Origin: Tachypleus tridentatus
Taxonomy: Eukaryota; Arthropoda; Merostomata; Xiphosura; Limulidae
DNA length: 64,000 bases
Assembly: GCF_004210375.1 (NCBI RefSeq)
Contig: NC_134834.1
Location: 146,787,009-146,851,008 of the forward strand
Direction of reading: 5' to 3'
Shown: in pieces, positions 23,901 through 33,000 of the stretch
Layout: every line of letters starts with the position of its first letter
How positions within the stretch are numbered: the first letter of the stretch is position 1
Position numbers and translations under genes: made by a program
Notes under the pieces: generated by a model
The model's input: the letters and a program-made list of their open reading frames with translations, nothing else
Database searches by the model: none
Told to the model about the DNA's origin: nothing

Positions 23901-26900
23901 AAAAGTTATGTGCAGAGCAAGTTAGATAAGTTAAGTTTTCTTGGACAACAAAATGAACTTGTTACTTTGTCTTTTTCTTCAGTCTGCAATTCCTCTATTT
24001 GACCAAGCCAATTTGATATTGCAAAGAGAAGAACCTTGCATACATATTATGCATAGAACTCTGATTACACAAGTTAAAAATATGCTTGTCAGATACATCA
24101 AACCAGAATATCTTGAAGGCAACATCACTTAACTTGACTACAACAATGAATCCTTACACAAATCTGATGAGGCAGTTTCTATTGGAAATGCTGCCAAGGA
24201 ATACATTGTTAAATATGAAAAGGACCTGGACCTGATCAGCTTCTACACCAGTGTCAAGAAATGTTATATTGCAGTTACTAAATCAGTGGTTCCCAACCTT
24301 TTTTATGCCCCGCATCCCTAAAAAAAAATTAATATGTTGTCGCATCCCTCACAGTAAATATTTATTTGAGAATAAAGGTGAAGGTGGCCAAAACAAATGT
24401 TATCTCGCACCCCAAAGAGTGCAAACACCCCTGGTTGGGAACCACTGCTCTAAATGATGAACTTCTGATTCACACAGAGGTTGTTGATCCAAAACTGAAA
24501 GTCGGCAAAGATTTCTCTTCTCTACGCTTCTTCACAGACAGGTATCCTGTCCTTGTCAATACACATGAGTACGACACTATTGACAAGTTAGAAGGGCAAT
24601 ATTTGAACTATCAAATTGATACTTTCTCAGAAACTGTCCTTCTGTTGAATGTTGACAAGTTTTGGGTTCAGCTGTCTATAGTTAAGGATGGAAATGGCAA
24701 CCAGAAGTATGACATTCTGTGTAGGGTTATGCTTGGAATTCTTACAATCTTCTAACTTATGCTGACAGTGAAAGGATATTTAGTTTAGTGATTAAAAACA
24801 AAAGCAAGTTCAGACCAAACTTGAGCACCTCAGTTTTGAGCAGTATTATAACACACAAGATGTGTATGCAGTCAAATGGACAATGTTCTTGTAACTCCCA
24901 ACCATCCAGAGACATTCTCATGAAAGGAAAGGCTGCAACAGCTGCAAAACTATTACAATAAGTGTCATAAACATGATATAAACTAGTCCAGACACAAAGG
25001 CTTTTTCTGCTTACTGTTTGTGCATGTTCAATGTTGTTTTACAAGTATGTTTGTTACTCTAAACTAAATAAAACATAATTTCAAAATAATTTTTTTCAAT
25101 TTATTTATTAAATGCACAAATCAGTCATAAATGAGCAATCTTTAGCAGTAATAAATAATAATAGTTATAATAATAATAATATTATAATAAACAGCTTAGA
25201 GACATTGGTCAGGCCTTGTAACCGCAAATAATCTACAGTCATTACGCTCAGTTATTTGAAATAGTTGGCATCTCTGCATTATAATGTGACGGTCAATCCC
25301 ACTAATTGCGCGAAACTCCAAACAAAACATAACAAACCAATTCTTTAGAATTATAAACATTTTTTATATACCATTCAGATATCGTTTCCTTTTTCTAGAC
25401 CAAATTTTTCGTGATCGAAAAATCTACAGGAAAAGTTACGAAGACAACCTATAAGTCTGAACCTTTCTTTGTTTTCCATCACGTGAATGCTTACGAAGAG
25501 AATGAACAGATCGTATTGGATCTTGTAGCCTATGAGGATCCAAGCTTTCTGCAGAAATACAGCCTTGAAAAGCTACGAGCTGGCATTTTTGATGAATCGT
25601 GTCCTCCTCAGCTTCGAAGGTTCGTTTTGCCTGTGGGAAAGGTTCGTTTTAGAAATATTACATGTTTAACAAAAGTCTGTCTCCTTGTCATTCAATGAAG
25701 CCTTATGCCAGAGAATAGAACTGACACTATAGATAATATTGATTAGGAAATGTCTATTTTAATTTTTCGGTAAATGGGGAGGGTAATTTTTAATTAGATT
25801 ATTAAAGTTGGTATTTCAAATATGGAGTTGCTTGGAATATCTTTAGTATTTTGGTGTTCTAATTGATTAGTTGTTTTTTTTTAAATCATCAATACTAAAT
25901 TAAAAGAATGAGTGTTTATGAACTATTAACAATAGTGGGTCTCGCCATCAGCTATGGGAGCGTTATAACGTGACGGTTAATAATAGACCAATAAATAATT
26001 GGCAGTTGATATTGTTTATTGGCTGCTATCAGTTAAAAATTAGGAGTGACTATGCACATTTATCTCTCGTGTTCTTTTACTCAAAATTTTAAATAATAAT
26101 AACAAAAATATTATATTAATCTTTCTAAAATTCCCGCCCAACGCTTTATTATCTTGCTGCCCGTAATTACACGTTCATGAAATAGAGATATTCGCGTATA
26201 TGGCCAGGTGGTTAAGGCACTCGACTCGTAATCCGAAGGTTGCGGTTTCGAATCCCAGCCACACCAAACATGCTCGCCCTTTCAGCCGTGGGAGCACTAT
26301 AAGTTTACGGTCAGTCCCACTATTCGTTGGTAAAAGAGTAGCCCAAGAGTTGGAGGTTGGTGGCGATGACTAGTTGCCTTTCCTCTAGTTTTACACTGCT
26401 AAATTAGGGACGGCTAGCGCAGATAGTTCTGGTGTAGCTTTGCGCGAAATTCAAAGCAAATATGTATATGCTACTTGTTGACTTGTTTACCACTGTTTCC
26501 ATGATTTTAAACTATTTATTTCCTTCAACGGAACATCATATATCGATATTAAGTTGTTTCTAAACGTTATGTTGTTTTCTGTAAGGAGTTCGAGAAAGGA
26601 GTAAACCTAGTGAGTATTGATTACACTCAAGCAACAGCGGTTAAGCAAGACAATGGTACAATCTGGTTAACCGAGGAAAGATTAGCTGAACCAGGTAAGA
26701 AGACATTTAAACTACCAGTTTTGAACACTACATGGCAGGACCTACGTATAGGCATTGGCATTAACCTTTACATCTTAAGTGAACGTCGCGACAAATATAT
26801 AGCAAAAATCTATGATTCAAATATATGAAACAAGTAAAAAATGCAAAATTTTTAAATTTAATTATTGTACTTTGGAGATGGGTTAGACAGAGAATAATAA

Positions 26901-28998
26901 TAAGTATACTTGGAATGCATTGCTAATAAACTTCGTCTGTATAAGAAGTTTTAGACGTTGATGACTGCTTTCTCAGATCTTTTTCGGGTATTGACCACTT
27001 TTGTTTCACTAATTTATTTAGTCTATATTGCATTGGTCGCTTTTCTCACACTAGGTCTTGAAATGCCGACAATTAACTACAAGATGTGTAATGGCAGAAA
27101 ATATCGTTATATCTATGGTACCGGAGCTTTTGCCAAAGGCTATTACGAAAATGCGGTAAGCCTTTCCAGTTCAGTATTGGATTTTTTATTGGTCAATAGA
27201 GGACCACACTAGTTTAATACCACGGACGCGAAGCTAAGGAAATAGATGCATGATTAAAAGCTGTCATTGACGTGACATGCCGTCAAATATTACCTGCGTG
27301 AAAGTGTTACATGGTGTGCTGATAAATGTTAAAACAGTATAAGTACTACTGGAAGACTTGTTTCGTATTATTGGATTAATACAGTTGTTAACTTTAACTG
27401 TCTTACTTGAAGTAAGTTTTAATACCGTATTTTACGCATTGTAAGACGTTTCATCGTGAAAGACCCACCCAAATTTTGGAAAGACAATTGTAAGAAAAAA
27501 AAAAAGAGGCCCAGCATAGCCAGGTGGTTAAGGCGTTCGACTTGTATTCCGAGGGTCGTGGGTTCGAATCCCCGTCGCACCAAACATGCTCGCCCTTTCA
27601 GCCGTGTGGGCGTTAAAATGTGACGGTCAATTCCACTATTCGTTGGTAAAATAGTAGCCCCAGAGTTGACGGTGGGGGGTGATGACTAGCAGCCTTCCCT
27701 TTAGTCTTACACTGCTAAATTACGGACAGCTAGCGCAAATAGCCCTCGTGTAGCTTTGCGTGAAATTCTAAAAACGACAAACAAAGATAAAAATATGTTG
27801 ATCACCTAACATTTAGATGCAGCCTTGACCTTTTTCAACCTACTGAGTAAATACTCAAACACATCATATTCTTTATCGTATATCGACCATATTAGTTAAC
27901 TAGAATGGTTTATGTTACTGAAAATACTTGTAATTGGTAAGTAATGAGATTACAATCTCTCTGATAGGCTGTTTTTAGTAAACTCTGAGCTAACCTCTTG
28001 CCTTAACCCATCACTTCTGTCTTGGAAGACGCATGGGGATTTTAAAGGTATTTTTAAAGAAAAGTGCGTCCTACATGGTGTAAAGTGCGATAATTATTTT
28101 CGTAACATTGGCGAGAATCGGAAAGAATAACATAAAAACGGTCTATTTTTATAAGGACAAGGCAAACATCGTCTATGATTTTTCTTTTACCAAAATGTTT
28201 TCTTTTTTTCTGACATCTAACAAATAGAAGAATATATTGATGAAAAATAACGAAAATCTTAAATATGCAATATTTTATCGTCCACTTCAGGTTTGTAAGT
28301 ATGACTTGAAGACGCACGAGCACAAGATATGGCGGGAGAAGGAAAGCATGTATCCGGGAGAACTAATATTTGTACCAAATCCGGATGCCAAAGAGGAAGA
28401 TGACGGTAAATAGATATGAACATTCATTTCCTTTTTAATATTGTTTTTAGTATTAAAGATAATTGTTCACTTTGTAATTAATACAGAAAAGAACGTAAAG
28501 AAATGTAAGTCTTTTCTAGATAGTTTATTCACAGTGGAAACAATAACAAAGCAGGCATGTTTTAGTTCAAACTATTACGAGTTTTTTTTACAAGAATCCA
28601 TAAGTCTCATTAATGACATGTTGACGTAAAATAGGATGGGAAAAAAACCTCGGACATAATTGTTACAGTTGGTCCTTGAAGACCAATAATTTGAAGTCGG
28701 GCGATAATGATGGCAGGGTTTCGATTTTTCTGATAATAAGAATGAATAATTGTTGCTTACTTCGTATTTTACCACCTTTAGACGCATTTACATATATACA
28801 GTATTATAGAGTGCTTATATTCCTTATCATTTTATAGGAGTACTACTGTGTGCTGCAGTTGACATTCGCCCAGATTTTCCAAGTCTGATGGTTGTTCTTG
28901 ATGCTAAGACGTTTACCGAGATTGGACGAGCAGAAGTCAGCCCAGACGTTACAGTTCGATATGGTGTACACGGTCATTTTATAAAGAATCAAAACTGA
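14863..28998 (+). CDS. Carotenoid cleavage oxygenase (ninaB/BCO/RPE65 family), 5' end not found
   Basis: Non-heme iron oxygenase that cleaves or isomerises carotenoids/retinoids. Nine exons are visible: 14863-14987, 17351-17492, 19688-19850, 20640-20848, 25399-25641, 26586-26694, 27055-27155, 28291-28405 and 28838-28998. All junctions are in phase with GT-AG introns, giving 455 residues and a stop. Family landmarks in order are EFGTRSYPDPCKKLFSRF, DNAIGNVF...YCVTET, SAHPHTDPDGTSYNLG (first iron His), YYHSFAITENYIILLEQP (second), FFVFHHVNAYEE (third) and YGVHGHFIKNQN at the C-terminus (fourth). Family members are about 520-550 residues, so roughly 80 N-terminal residues with the start codon are missing. 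I found no exon with the expected FDG.A..H motif between 10.6 and 14.86 kb. They may lie left of the window with the astacin gene nested in an intron, or in a short exon that I missed. The family is clear; which carotenoid reaction it catalyses cannot be told from this. Confidence 0.93.
15803..15902 (+). repeat. Family A SINE, 3' third only
   Basis: Starts inside the body at TAGCTGCCTTCCCTC and runs through the tail (AAAC)n. It directly abuts an oppositely oriented 5' portion. Confidence 0.85.
15903..16102 (-). repeat. Family A SINE, 5' two-thirds only
   Basis: Contains the head (ends GGCCATGCTGGGCC) and body up to the CTAGTCTG segment but no 3' tail. Together with the preceding piece it makes up one whole element. 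Confidence 0.88.
16478..17355 (+). repeat. 44-bp minisatellite, 20 units, ending at a splice acceptor
   Basis: The anchor AATATTC recurs at 16501 and then every 44 bp without any indel to 17337. The unit reads AATAACGATTGGTGTGGTGT, then GACAATATTCGTGGC and AGGTTTTGG. Variants are blocked: GTGGCAG in units 1-10 (one GGGGCAG), GTGGCGG in 11-13, GGGGCAAG in 14-18, GGGGCAAA in 19 and GTGACAG in unit 20. The AG of unit 20 is the 3' splice site of the carotenoid oxygenase exon at 17351. Open minus-strand frames here (repeated HTNRYSKTCHEYC) come from the repeat and are not a protein. Confidence 0.97.
17351..17492 (+). CDS. Carotenoid oxygenase exon with DNA..N and CTET
   Basis: Starts at G directly after the acceptor TTCGTGACAG, which is the last unit of the 44-bp minisatellite. 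Encodes FLSQLIPGDMTDNAIG and ELYCVTETCYLWKVDPETL. Donor AAG|gtatga. Confidence 0.92.
17493..19687. other. Carotenoid oxygenase intron
   Basis: Contains a SINE tail fragment at 17688-17735 (GCGCAGATAGCCCTCTGG), a poly(C) stretch at 18432-18441, a tail-like piece near 18640 and a degraded SINE at 18722-18905. The rest is AT-rich with no gene seen. Confidence 0.4.
18722..18905 (+). repeat. Family A SINE, highly diverged
   Basis: Recognisable order of B-box-like GGGTTCGAATTCG, AATGCTCACCC, GACAGTCAATCC, TGCTTCCCTCTGG and the tail AGCTTTGCC. Confidence 0.55.
19688..19850 (+). CDS. Carotenoid oxygenase exon with first iron His
   Basis: Acceptor GGAAAG, donor G|gtaatt. Encodes VNLEKLISINLASAHPHTDP followed by DGTSYNLGCSFHKG. 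The His in AHPH is the first metal ligand of the family. Confidence 0.9.
20640..20848 (+). CDS. Carotenoid oxygenase exon with second iron His
   Basis: Acceptor TTTTTTTAG, donor AAG|gtataa. Encodes SYYHSFAITENYIILLEQP, where the His of YYHSF is the second ligand, and ends in CMDWTPKEK. Confidence 0.93.
21095..21515 (+). pseudogene. Decayed transposon-associated ORF with repeated domain
   Basis: Two overlapping remnants. The right one reads LGAVTEEHGERFHQNI, then ATMEKRYQGNWNRSMLADYC, and is preceded in another frame by KMSLKIHFLHSHLDF. The left one carries ATMEKRYQGNWNLSMLADCC and then FLGNYRAPHYIQLVDKLL. The same 36-bp segment (GCTACAATGGAAAAACGATA...) occurs at 21112 and 21388. I recall this protein pattern as very common in arthropod genomes and element-derived, but I cannot name its superfamily. 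Stops and shifts show it is dead here. Confidence 0.55.
21795..21915 (+). repeat. Third-type SINE (family C)
   Basis: tRNA-like segment ending GGAATTCGAATCCTTGTGG, then the tail CAGATATACCAATTTGGCTT and an AAAC-rich end. Its tail differs from families A and B. Confidence 0.5.
23689..23775 (+). repeat. 33-bp tandem repeat (x3) inside the transposase
   Basis: AGCCACACAGGG recurs at 23689, 23722 and 23755, giving 11-residue repeats (S-Q/E-PHR-G/D-T...) in frame. Confidence 0.9.
24276..24455 (+). mobile_element. 164-bp hAT MITE inserted in the transposase
   Basis: Element 24284-24447. Left end CAGTGGTTCCCAACC and right end GGTTGGGAACCACTG are perfect 15-bp inverted repeats. Flanks TACTAAAT and CTCTAAAT are an 8-bp target duplication with two differences. 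The CAGTGGTTCCCAACC end type is typical of hAT/Charlie-like MITEs. The reading frame of the transposase resumes after it (NDELLIHTEVVDPKLKVG). Confidence 0.9.
25399..25641 (+). CDS. Carotenoid oxygenase exon with third iron His
   Basis: Acceptor TTTTTCTAG, donor AAG|gttcgt; 81 whole codons. Encodes FFVFHHVNAYEENEQIVLD, with the third ligand in FHHVNAYE, and ends LRRFVLPVGK. Confidence 0.94.
25935..26080 (+). repeat. Family A SINE, strongly decayed
   Basis: Fragments CATCAGCTATGGGAGC, GTTATAACGTGACGGTTAA and TTAGGAGTGACTATGCAC in correct order. Confidence 0.5.
26191..26460 (+). repeat. Family A SINE
   Basis: Head TATGGCCAGGTGGTTAAGG with CTCGACTCGTAATCCGAAGG, full body, tail TTTGCGCGAAATTCAAAGC. 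Inside a carotenoid oxygenase intron. Confidence 0.9.
26586..26694 (+). CDS. Carotenoid oxygenase exon
   Basis: Acceptor TCTGTAAG, donor G|gtaaga. Encodes EFEKGVNLVSIDYTQATAVK and TEERLAEPG, weakly conserved beta-propeller sequence of this family. Confidence 0.85.
27055..27155 (+). CDS. Carotenoid oxygenase exon with EMPxINY
   Basis: Acceptor CACACTAG, donor GCG|gtaagc. Encodes LEMPTINYKMCNGRKYRYIY then GTGAF. E.P.IN and YRY.YG are family signatures. Confidence 0.92.
27508..27785 (+). repeat. Family A SINE
   Basis: Head GGCCCAGCATAGCCAGGTGG preceded by an A-rich run, complete body, tail GAAATTCTAAAAACGACAAA. Confidence 0.9.
28291..28405 (+). CDS. Carotenoid oxygenase exon
   Basis: Acceptor CCACTTCAG, donor G|gtaaat. 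Encodes VCKYDLKTHEHKIW and YPGELIFVPNPDAKEEDD, matching KyD......W......GEp.FVP.P....EDDG. Confidence 0.93.
28838..28998 (+). CDS. Carotenoid oxygenase last exon
   Basis: Acceptor TTTTATAG; encodes VLLCAAVDIRPDFPSLMVVL, then DAKTFTEIGRAEV and the C-terminus VRYGVHGHFIKNQN. The fourth iron His is in GVHGHF. Most family members have HGTF/HGxF with Pro-His before it, so the local sequence is slightly unusual. Confidence 0.92.
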
Positions 28999-29069
28999 CG
29001 TTATCACTAAAGTTGTTTCTGTTGTTGTTCCTTAACTAATATAAAAAAAAAAACATGTTTTACGCGCTA

Positions 29070-29075
29070 AATAAA
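29070..29075 (+). terminator. Candidate poly(A) signal, carotenoid oxygenase
   Basis: AATAAA 72 nt after the stop codon in AT-rich sequence; consistent with a short 3' UTR. Confidence 0.5.
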
Positions 29076-29162
29076 TTTTAACAGCTAATTGTGATTTACT
29101 ACAGATACGTTACTTTAGTAATAGGATTTTTTAACGTAACTATATATATATATAATATTAAT

Positions 29163-29277
29163 GTATATGCAAAAACGGCTCGTTTGGGTTGAAAATATTT
29201 TACATAAAGAGCGAACAACGTTTCGACCTTCTATGTAAAATATTTTCTCAACCCAAACGAGCCGGTTTTGCATATAT
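29163..29277. repeat. Long hairpin (about 46-bp arms) with ribozyme-like loop
   Basis: Left arm TATATGCAAAAACGGCTCGT...TTACATA and right arm TATGTAAAATATTTTCTCAA...GGTTTTGCATATA are inverted copies with a few mismatches. The ~20-nt loop on the minus strand reads AAGGTCGAAACGTTGTTCGC. Confidence 0.9.
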
Positions 29278-30001
29278 ATTTCTCTACATGTGGGTTTTCT
29301 CGACATCACTGATATATAATTAATGTTTAAGTGACAAATATAAGTGAGGGTACCACTAGCGAGTGCAAATAGAACTAACGAAAGTTAAGCCTACTTTAAA
29401 CTTTTTTTGTTGTGTTGAGTTTTATTATTCATTTATTCCCCCACCCAAAGAAACTCATGTTGTTTTTTCTTTAAAGCTAGTTACTACCGTCATAAAACCA
29501 CATTTCTGTATCTGAACACTTTTTTTTAATTTTACGTTTGCTTAAACTTATATGCTAAAATCTGAAAATTTTAGTAAATTAAAAAGGTGTTTTTGTTCGA
29601 ATTTTCACGCCGCTTATTTTTCCTCATAAAGAAATTTAATATAAATACTAGATATAAATATTTATTGAATTAATTGTAAAAAACAAGTTTCGTCGAACAG
29701 TTGATCTATCTGCATTTATTTGATTTAATGTTATTTTTTGTTTTTCGAATCGGACAACGTGGCTGGTACAGCAAAACACGTTATCTATCAAGATGTACAT
29801 TTTTTGTAGCGCTTATTAGATTTGTATGTATAGCTGGGATATAATAATACTTATTTAGAGTTTATGGTTCTACTTACATTATGTGTACATCTCCAAACAA
29901 GCAAGATTTGTGAAAGAGTTCTACATAACAAAAAATGTCAAAATAAAATGCAAATTGTATGTGAAAACTATAATCACGTGTTACTGTTCGTTATTAATAG
30001 T

Positions 30002-30002
30002 A

Positions 30003-30033
<31 letters not shown>
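30002..30033 (+). repeat. (GTCT)n microsatellite
   Basis: About eight GTCT units directly abutting the tail of a minus-strand family C SINE, so it probably grew from the SINE tail (AGAC)n. Confidence 0.9.
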
Positions 30034-30155
30034 TGTTATAGCAAAGCCACATCAGGTTATCTGCTGAGTTCACCGAGCGAAATCGAACCCCTGATCTTAG
30101 CATTGTAAATCCACAGACTTGTCGCTGTACCAGAGGGGGACACCTGCCTTAATAA
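30034..30155 (-). repeat. Family C SINE
   Basis: Minus strand: tRNA-like head GTACAGCGACAAGTCTGTGG, B-box-like GGGGTTCGATTTC, tail CAGATAACCTGATGTGGC then TTTGCTATAA and AGAC repeats. Confidence 0.6.
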
Positions 30156-31864
30156 AATAAATATAAAAATAAACACTGAGTATATAATTATTTTCACTCC
30201 TATGCAAGAGTTTTTATGACTTCTCGAACAAGGTCGTGCCCTGCTTTTATTCGTTGCATACACAGCGAATTGTGTATTCTGTTGTTTTTATAAGCTATAA
30301 TTTTTAAGTTTTATAATCATCTCCAGTTATTGTCAATAACTTGTGTCACGTCATTGCATATTTTACCTAAACGTGACTGAGTCACGTTTATAATTATCGT
30401 AATCACATTCTTTTCGAGGTATACGGGGTACATATTATGGTTACTGTCCATCAATATGGTAACTGTCATGTTTGTTTACTTCTAGCTCCATACGACCGTC
30501 TTATGCTACAAATAATAAAATTAAATTGTATTAATATTTTTTGTTGTTGTTGAAAGGTAATGGATAGTAAGCAACAAAGCTAATGTTAGATGACGCTGTT
30601 TGTTACTAATTGAGATCAATTGCAATAAGCGCATATATGCATTTAATATCATTTTAGTAACTTTGCAGTTTCTGCATGTCCTACCCTGCATTTTAGTATA
30701 ACGAAAGCAACTTTTAATCTCGCAAATAAATCGTTCATAGCTCATAATTTCTTAAAATAGTGTGAATTTGAAGGGGCTTCTGCAACAAAAGTACTTGTAG
30801 TTTTTTTAGTTTTTTTATTTATAAGATACAAGCAAGAATGACAGGAAAGGCTACGCTAATCTATCAATTTAAATTATTTCATAAATTTTAAAAAGGTTAA
30901 TTGTGCTGTAATCTTGGTTTCTCTGAGCCCAAACCCTAAGCGAATTATACGATTTACCGCGAAAAGTAATTCTTAAGCATTTCAATCATACTAAGAACCA
31001 ATCAACAATAATATACGGTAAATCTACATTTTTATTATTTTAGTTACGCCACGTTTTGAAATGTGAATAAAAGTAATTAATTTCTAATATTTTAGAATAG
31101 AATATTCTGCGTGTGAAATAAAATTTGGCATAAAATTCATACCTGTTTTCTCGTTATTTCAAAAGCGTGTGTTGTGTGCTTAACTTTTGAAACGCAGCGC
31201 GAGAAGATGCCGCCGTAATTATGAGACAGAAGAACACTCATACAGACGCTACAGTTACAAGATACTTTCACAACTTTTTAACGATAAACAAAGCTCAACA
31301 ACGTCGAGACATAAACCTTAAAATGTTTGTTTGAGATATTTTTATCGTTCAATCAATTATACAATTGTCACATAATATTTATATTCAAATTCTAAAAATA
31401 GCAGATTCAAATGTTTCAAATAAGTTAGGAAAGATAAATAAAATATTTGACAAAATGTGTCGCCAGAAAAATTGAATTGTTATTTTAAAAGTCAAATTTT
31501 TAACTATTAGAATTAAGAATGACTAAATCAGGATTTGAACATCCATGAAAATTCGGATTATAAGCAATATTCATGAACAGGTAGGAGTTTTGATATGGAA
31601 GATGTTTTATACTGTCTATCAAAGCTCTTCCTAGTATAGTACAATCAGCTACTAAATTATTGATTTTATTACACTCCTATAAATGATATAGTGATTCTAA
31701 TTTATCCCTTCAGCGTTAGCAAATTATCTCAATGATCGCACATATGTGCAAATTAAGTTAAGAAAACATATTGGGTTTGATATTTAAAAAAATATATCAT
31801 ACCCACTTGAAAACTGTACTTTAAAACAATATCAGCATTTATTGTTCCGTCAGTTATATATCCC

Positions 31865-31950
31865 TCATGTGTGGCTTATAACGCTTGAAATCGTGTTTCG
31901 ATACCAACTGTGGGTAGAACACAGATAGCTTATTGCGTACTTTAGACTTC
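31865..31950 (+). repeat. Family B SINE fragment
   Basis: AATCGTGTTTCGATACCAAC followed by ACACAGATAGCTTATTGCGT; diverged. Confidence 0.45.
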
Positions 31951-31984
31951 ACACCAAAATAATCCTAGCTACTAGAGAAAACCT

Positions 31985-32105
31985 CATGCGTCTTTTCATT
32001 AGCAGAACCACATTGGACTGTCGGTCGTTTCCATCAAGGTGAATCAAGTCCCTGCTTTTGGTGTTGTAAATCAGTAGATTTACCGCTGTTCGATGGACTA
32101 AACCT
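31985..32105 (-). repeat. Family C SINE, diverged
   Basis: AGCAGAACCACATTGGACTG at the tail side and GTAAATCAGTAGATTTACCG near the head, in the same order as the copies at 30.1 and 34.4 kb. Confidence 0.4.
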
Positions 32106-32507
32106 GAGTGCAGGTGTAGATTTCAGAATCTGGAAAATCTCGACATTTGTTGTTAACGGTAAAATTTTTAAAAGTATTTCAATAAATATAATTCTATTAT
32201 TGTGTTAGTAGTTAATGTTTTTGTGAATTCTACCAAAGGTATTATAAACATTTCACAAATCTGATATTAATGAAAAAGTTAGTTATTTTGACAATCAAAA
32301 TAAGTAAATTGTTGCTTTAATAATAAAAGAAATGTTCATTCCCATGTCAAGTAAAATTTCAAAATGGTTCTCTAGATTCTATTGTTTTCATATTACGTTG
32401 ATTAGATCGTATAAAATATATATACATATTGTGTAAAATAAGCTATTAACTGTCTTACACCTAATTTATCAGTTAAAAATTAGAGTACTTCTGTAACTTT
32501 GTACAAG

Positions 32508-32640
32508 TCTTCCCCCCTCCAGTGGTACAACAGTATGTCTGTACACTCAAACTACAAGAAACTGGATTTCCTGTGGGGCAGAGCACAGATAACCCATTGT
32601 GTAGCTTTGTGTTACAAAAAATTAGGATAAAAATTCAAGT
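32508..32640 (+). repeat. Family B SINE
   Basis: Head CCAGTGGTACAACAGTATG, middle GAAACTGGATTTCCTGTGGG, tail GCACAGATAACCCATTGTGT plus AGCTTTGTG. Confidence 0.65.
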
Positions 32641-33000
32641 GCTGCTTCTCCCAGTTTGCTTTGGTCAGATTTGTAGATTCGGTGTTCAAAACGGGTAAAA
32701 TTACAAAAAAAAATATATTATGATAAAATATATGGGCATCCCAGTTAATTAACAGAGTAAAAATAAAGATAATTTGAGGGTTAACGGTTATTCACGAGTG
32801 TTATAAATACAACCAGTAGGCATTCAGTGAATATTCGATTTATAGAGAGTGTGCTTCTAGACTTCTAAAATAAACATAGCAAAATTATCTAATACGCCTT
32901 TTTAATTTATATTTTCTTAAAAACAAGTTCATACTCTTGTAATACTAAATCTTATTATGGTATTTACAATGTACCTGTGTACTGATAATTTTCAAGCAAG

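Larger units (their letters stand above)
22684..24960 (+). pseudogene. hAT transposase (BED finger, DUF4371-like), broken
   Basis: The N-terminal BED-type finger is intact: CTICHIDFSVAHGG...RHTKSAFH (C2...H-x5-H). The next pieces lie in shifted frames: SLATDGSTDMDDSKLYPVVV (the TDGSTD catalytic region), then RKYFKEFQGLYDKKTRKFLQ and NTRWLSFGVCLNRILDMWKP. A lysine-rich segment carries three 11-residue repeats of the form SQPHRDT. The C-terminal hAT dimerisation pattern YADSERIFSLVIKNKSKFRP is near 24.76-24.83 kb. At least three frameshifts and the inserted MITE at 24284-24447 make it non-functional. Confidence 0.85.
22156..25282 (+). mobile_element. hAT-type DNA transposon, defective, with TIRs
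   Basis: Element 22162-25276 (3115 bp). The left end GAGAGATGCCAACCATT and the inverted right end CAGAGATGCCAACTATT match at 15 of 17 positions, and CATTAT lies on both sides (22156-22161, 25277-25282) as a 6-bp target duplication. Most hATs make 8 bp; 5-6 bp variants are known to me, so the length is a caveat. Subterminal CATTACG repeats at 22174-22225 and near 25240 may be transposase-binding sites. The transposase gene inside is broken. Confidence 0.82.
22108..25345 (+). repeat. Family A SINE split by a hAT transposon
   Basis: The left part 22108-22161 (GGTCACACCAAACATACTCC...CAGCC) and the right part 25277-25345 (CATTATAATGTGACGGTC...CGCGAAACTCCAAAC) join into one diverged SINE across the transposon. 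Part of the right body is deleted. Confidence 0.8.
29341..33000. other. Intergenic, no gene recognised
   Basis: AT-rich with poly(T)/poly(A) runs. Holds a (GTCT)n run at 30002-30033, diverged SINEs at 30034-30155 and 31865-32105, and a hyphenated palindrome at 30368-30390. No frame longer than 75 codons and none resembling a protein. Confidence 0.45.
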
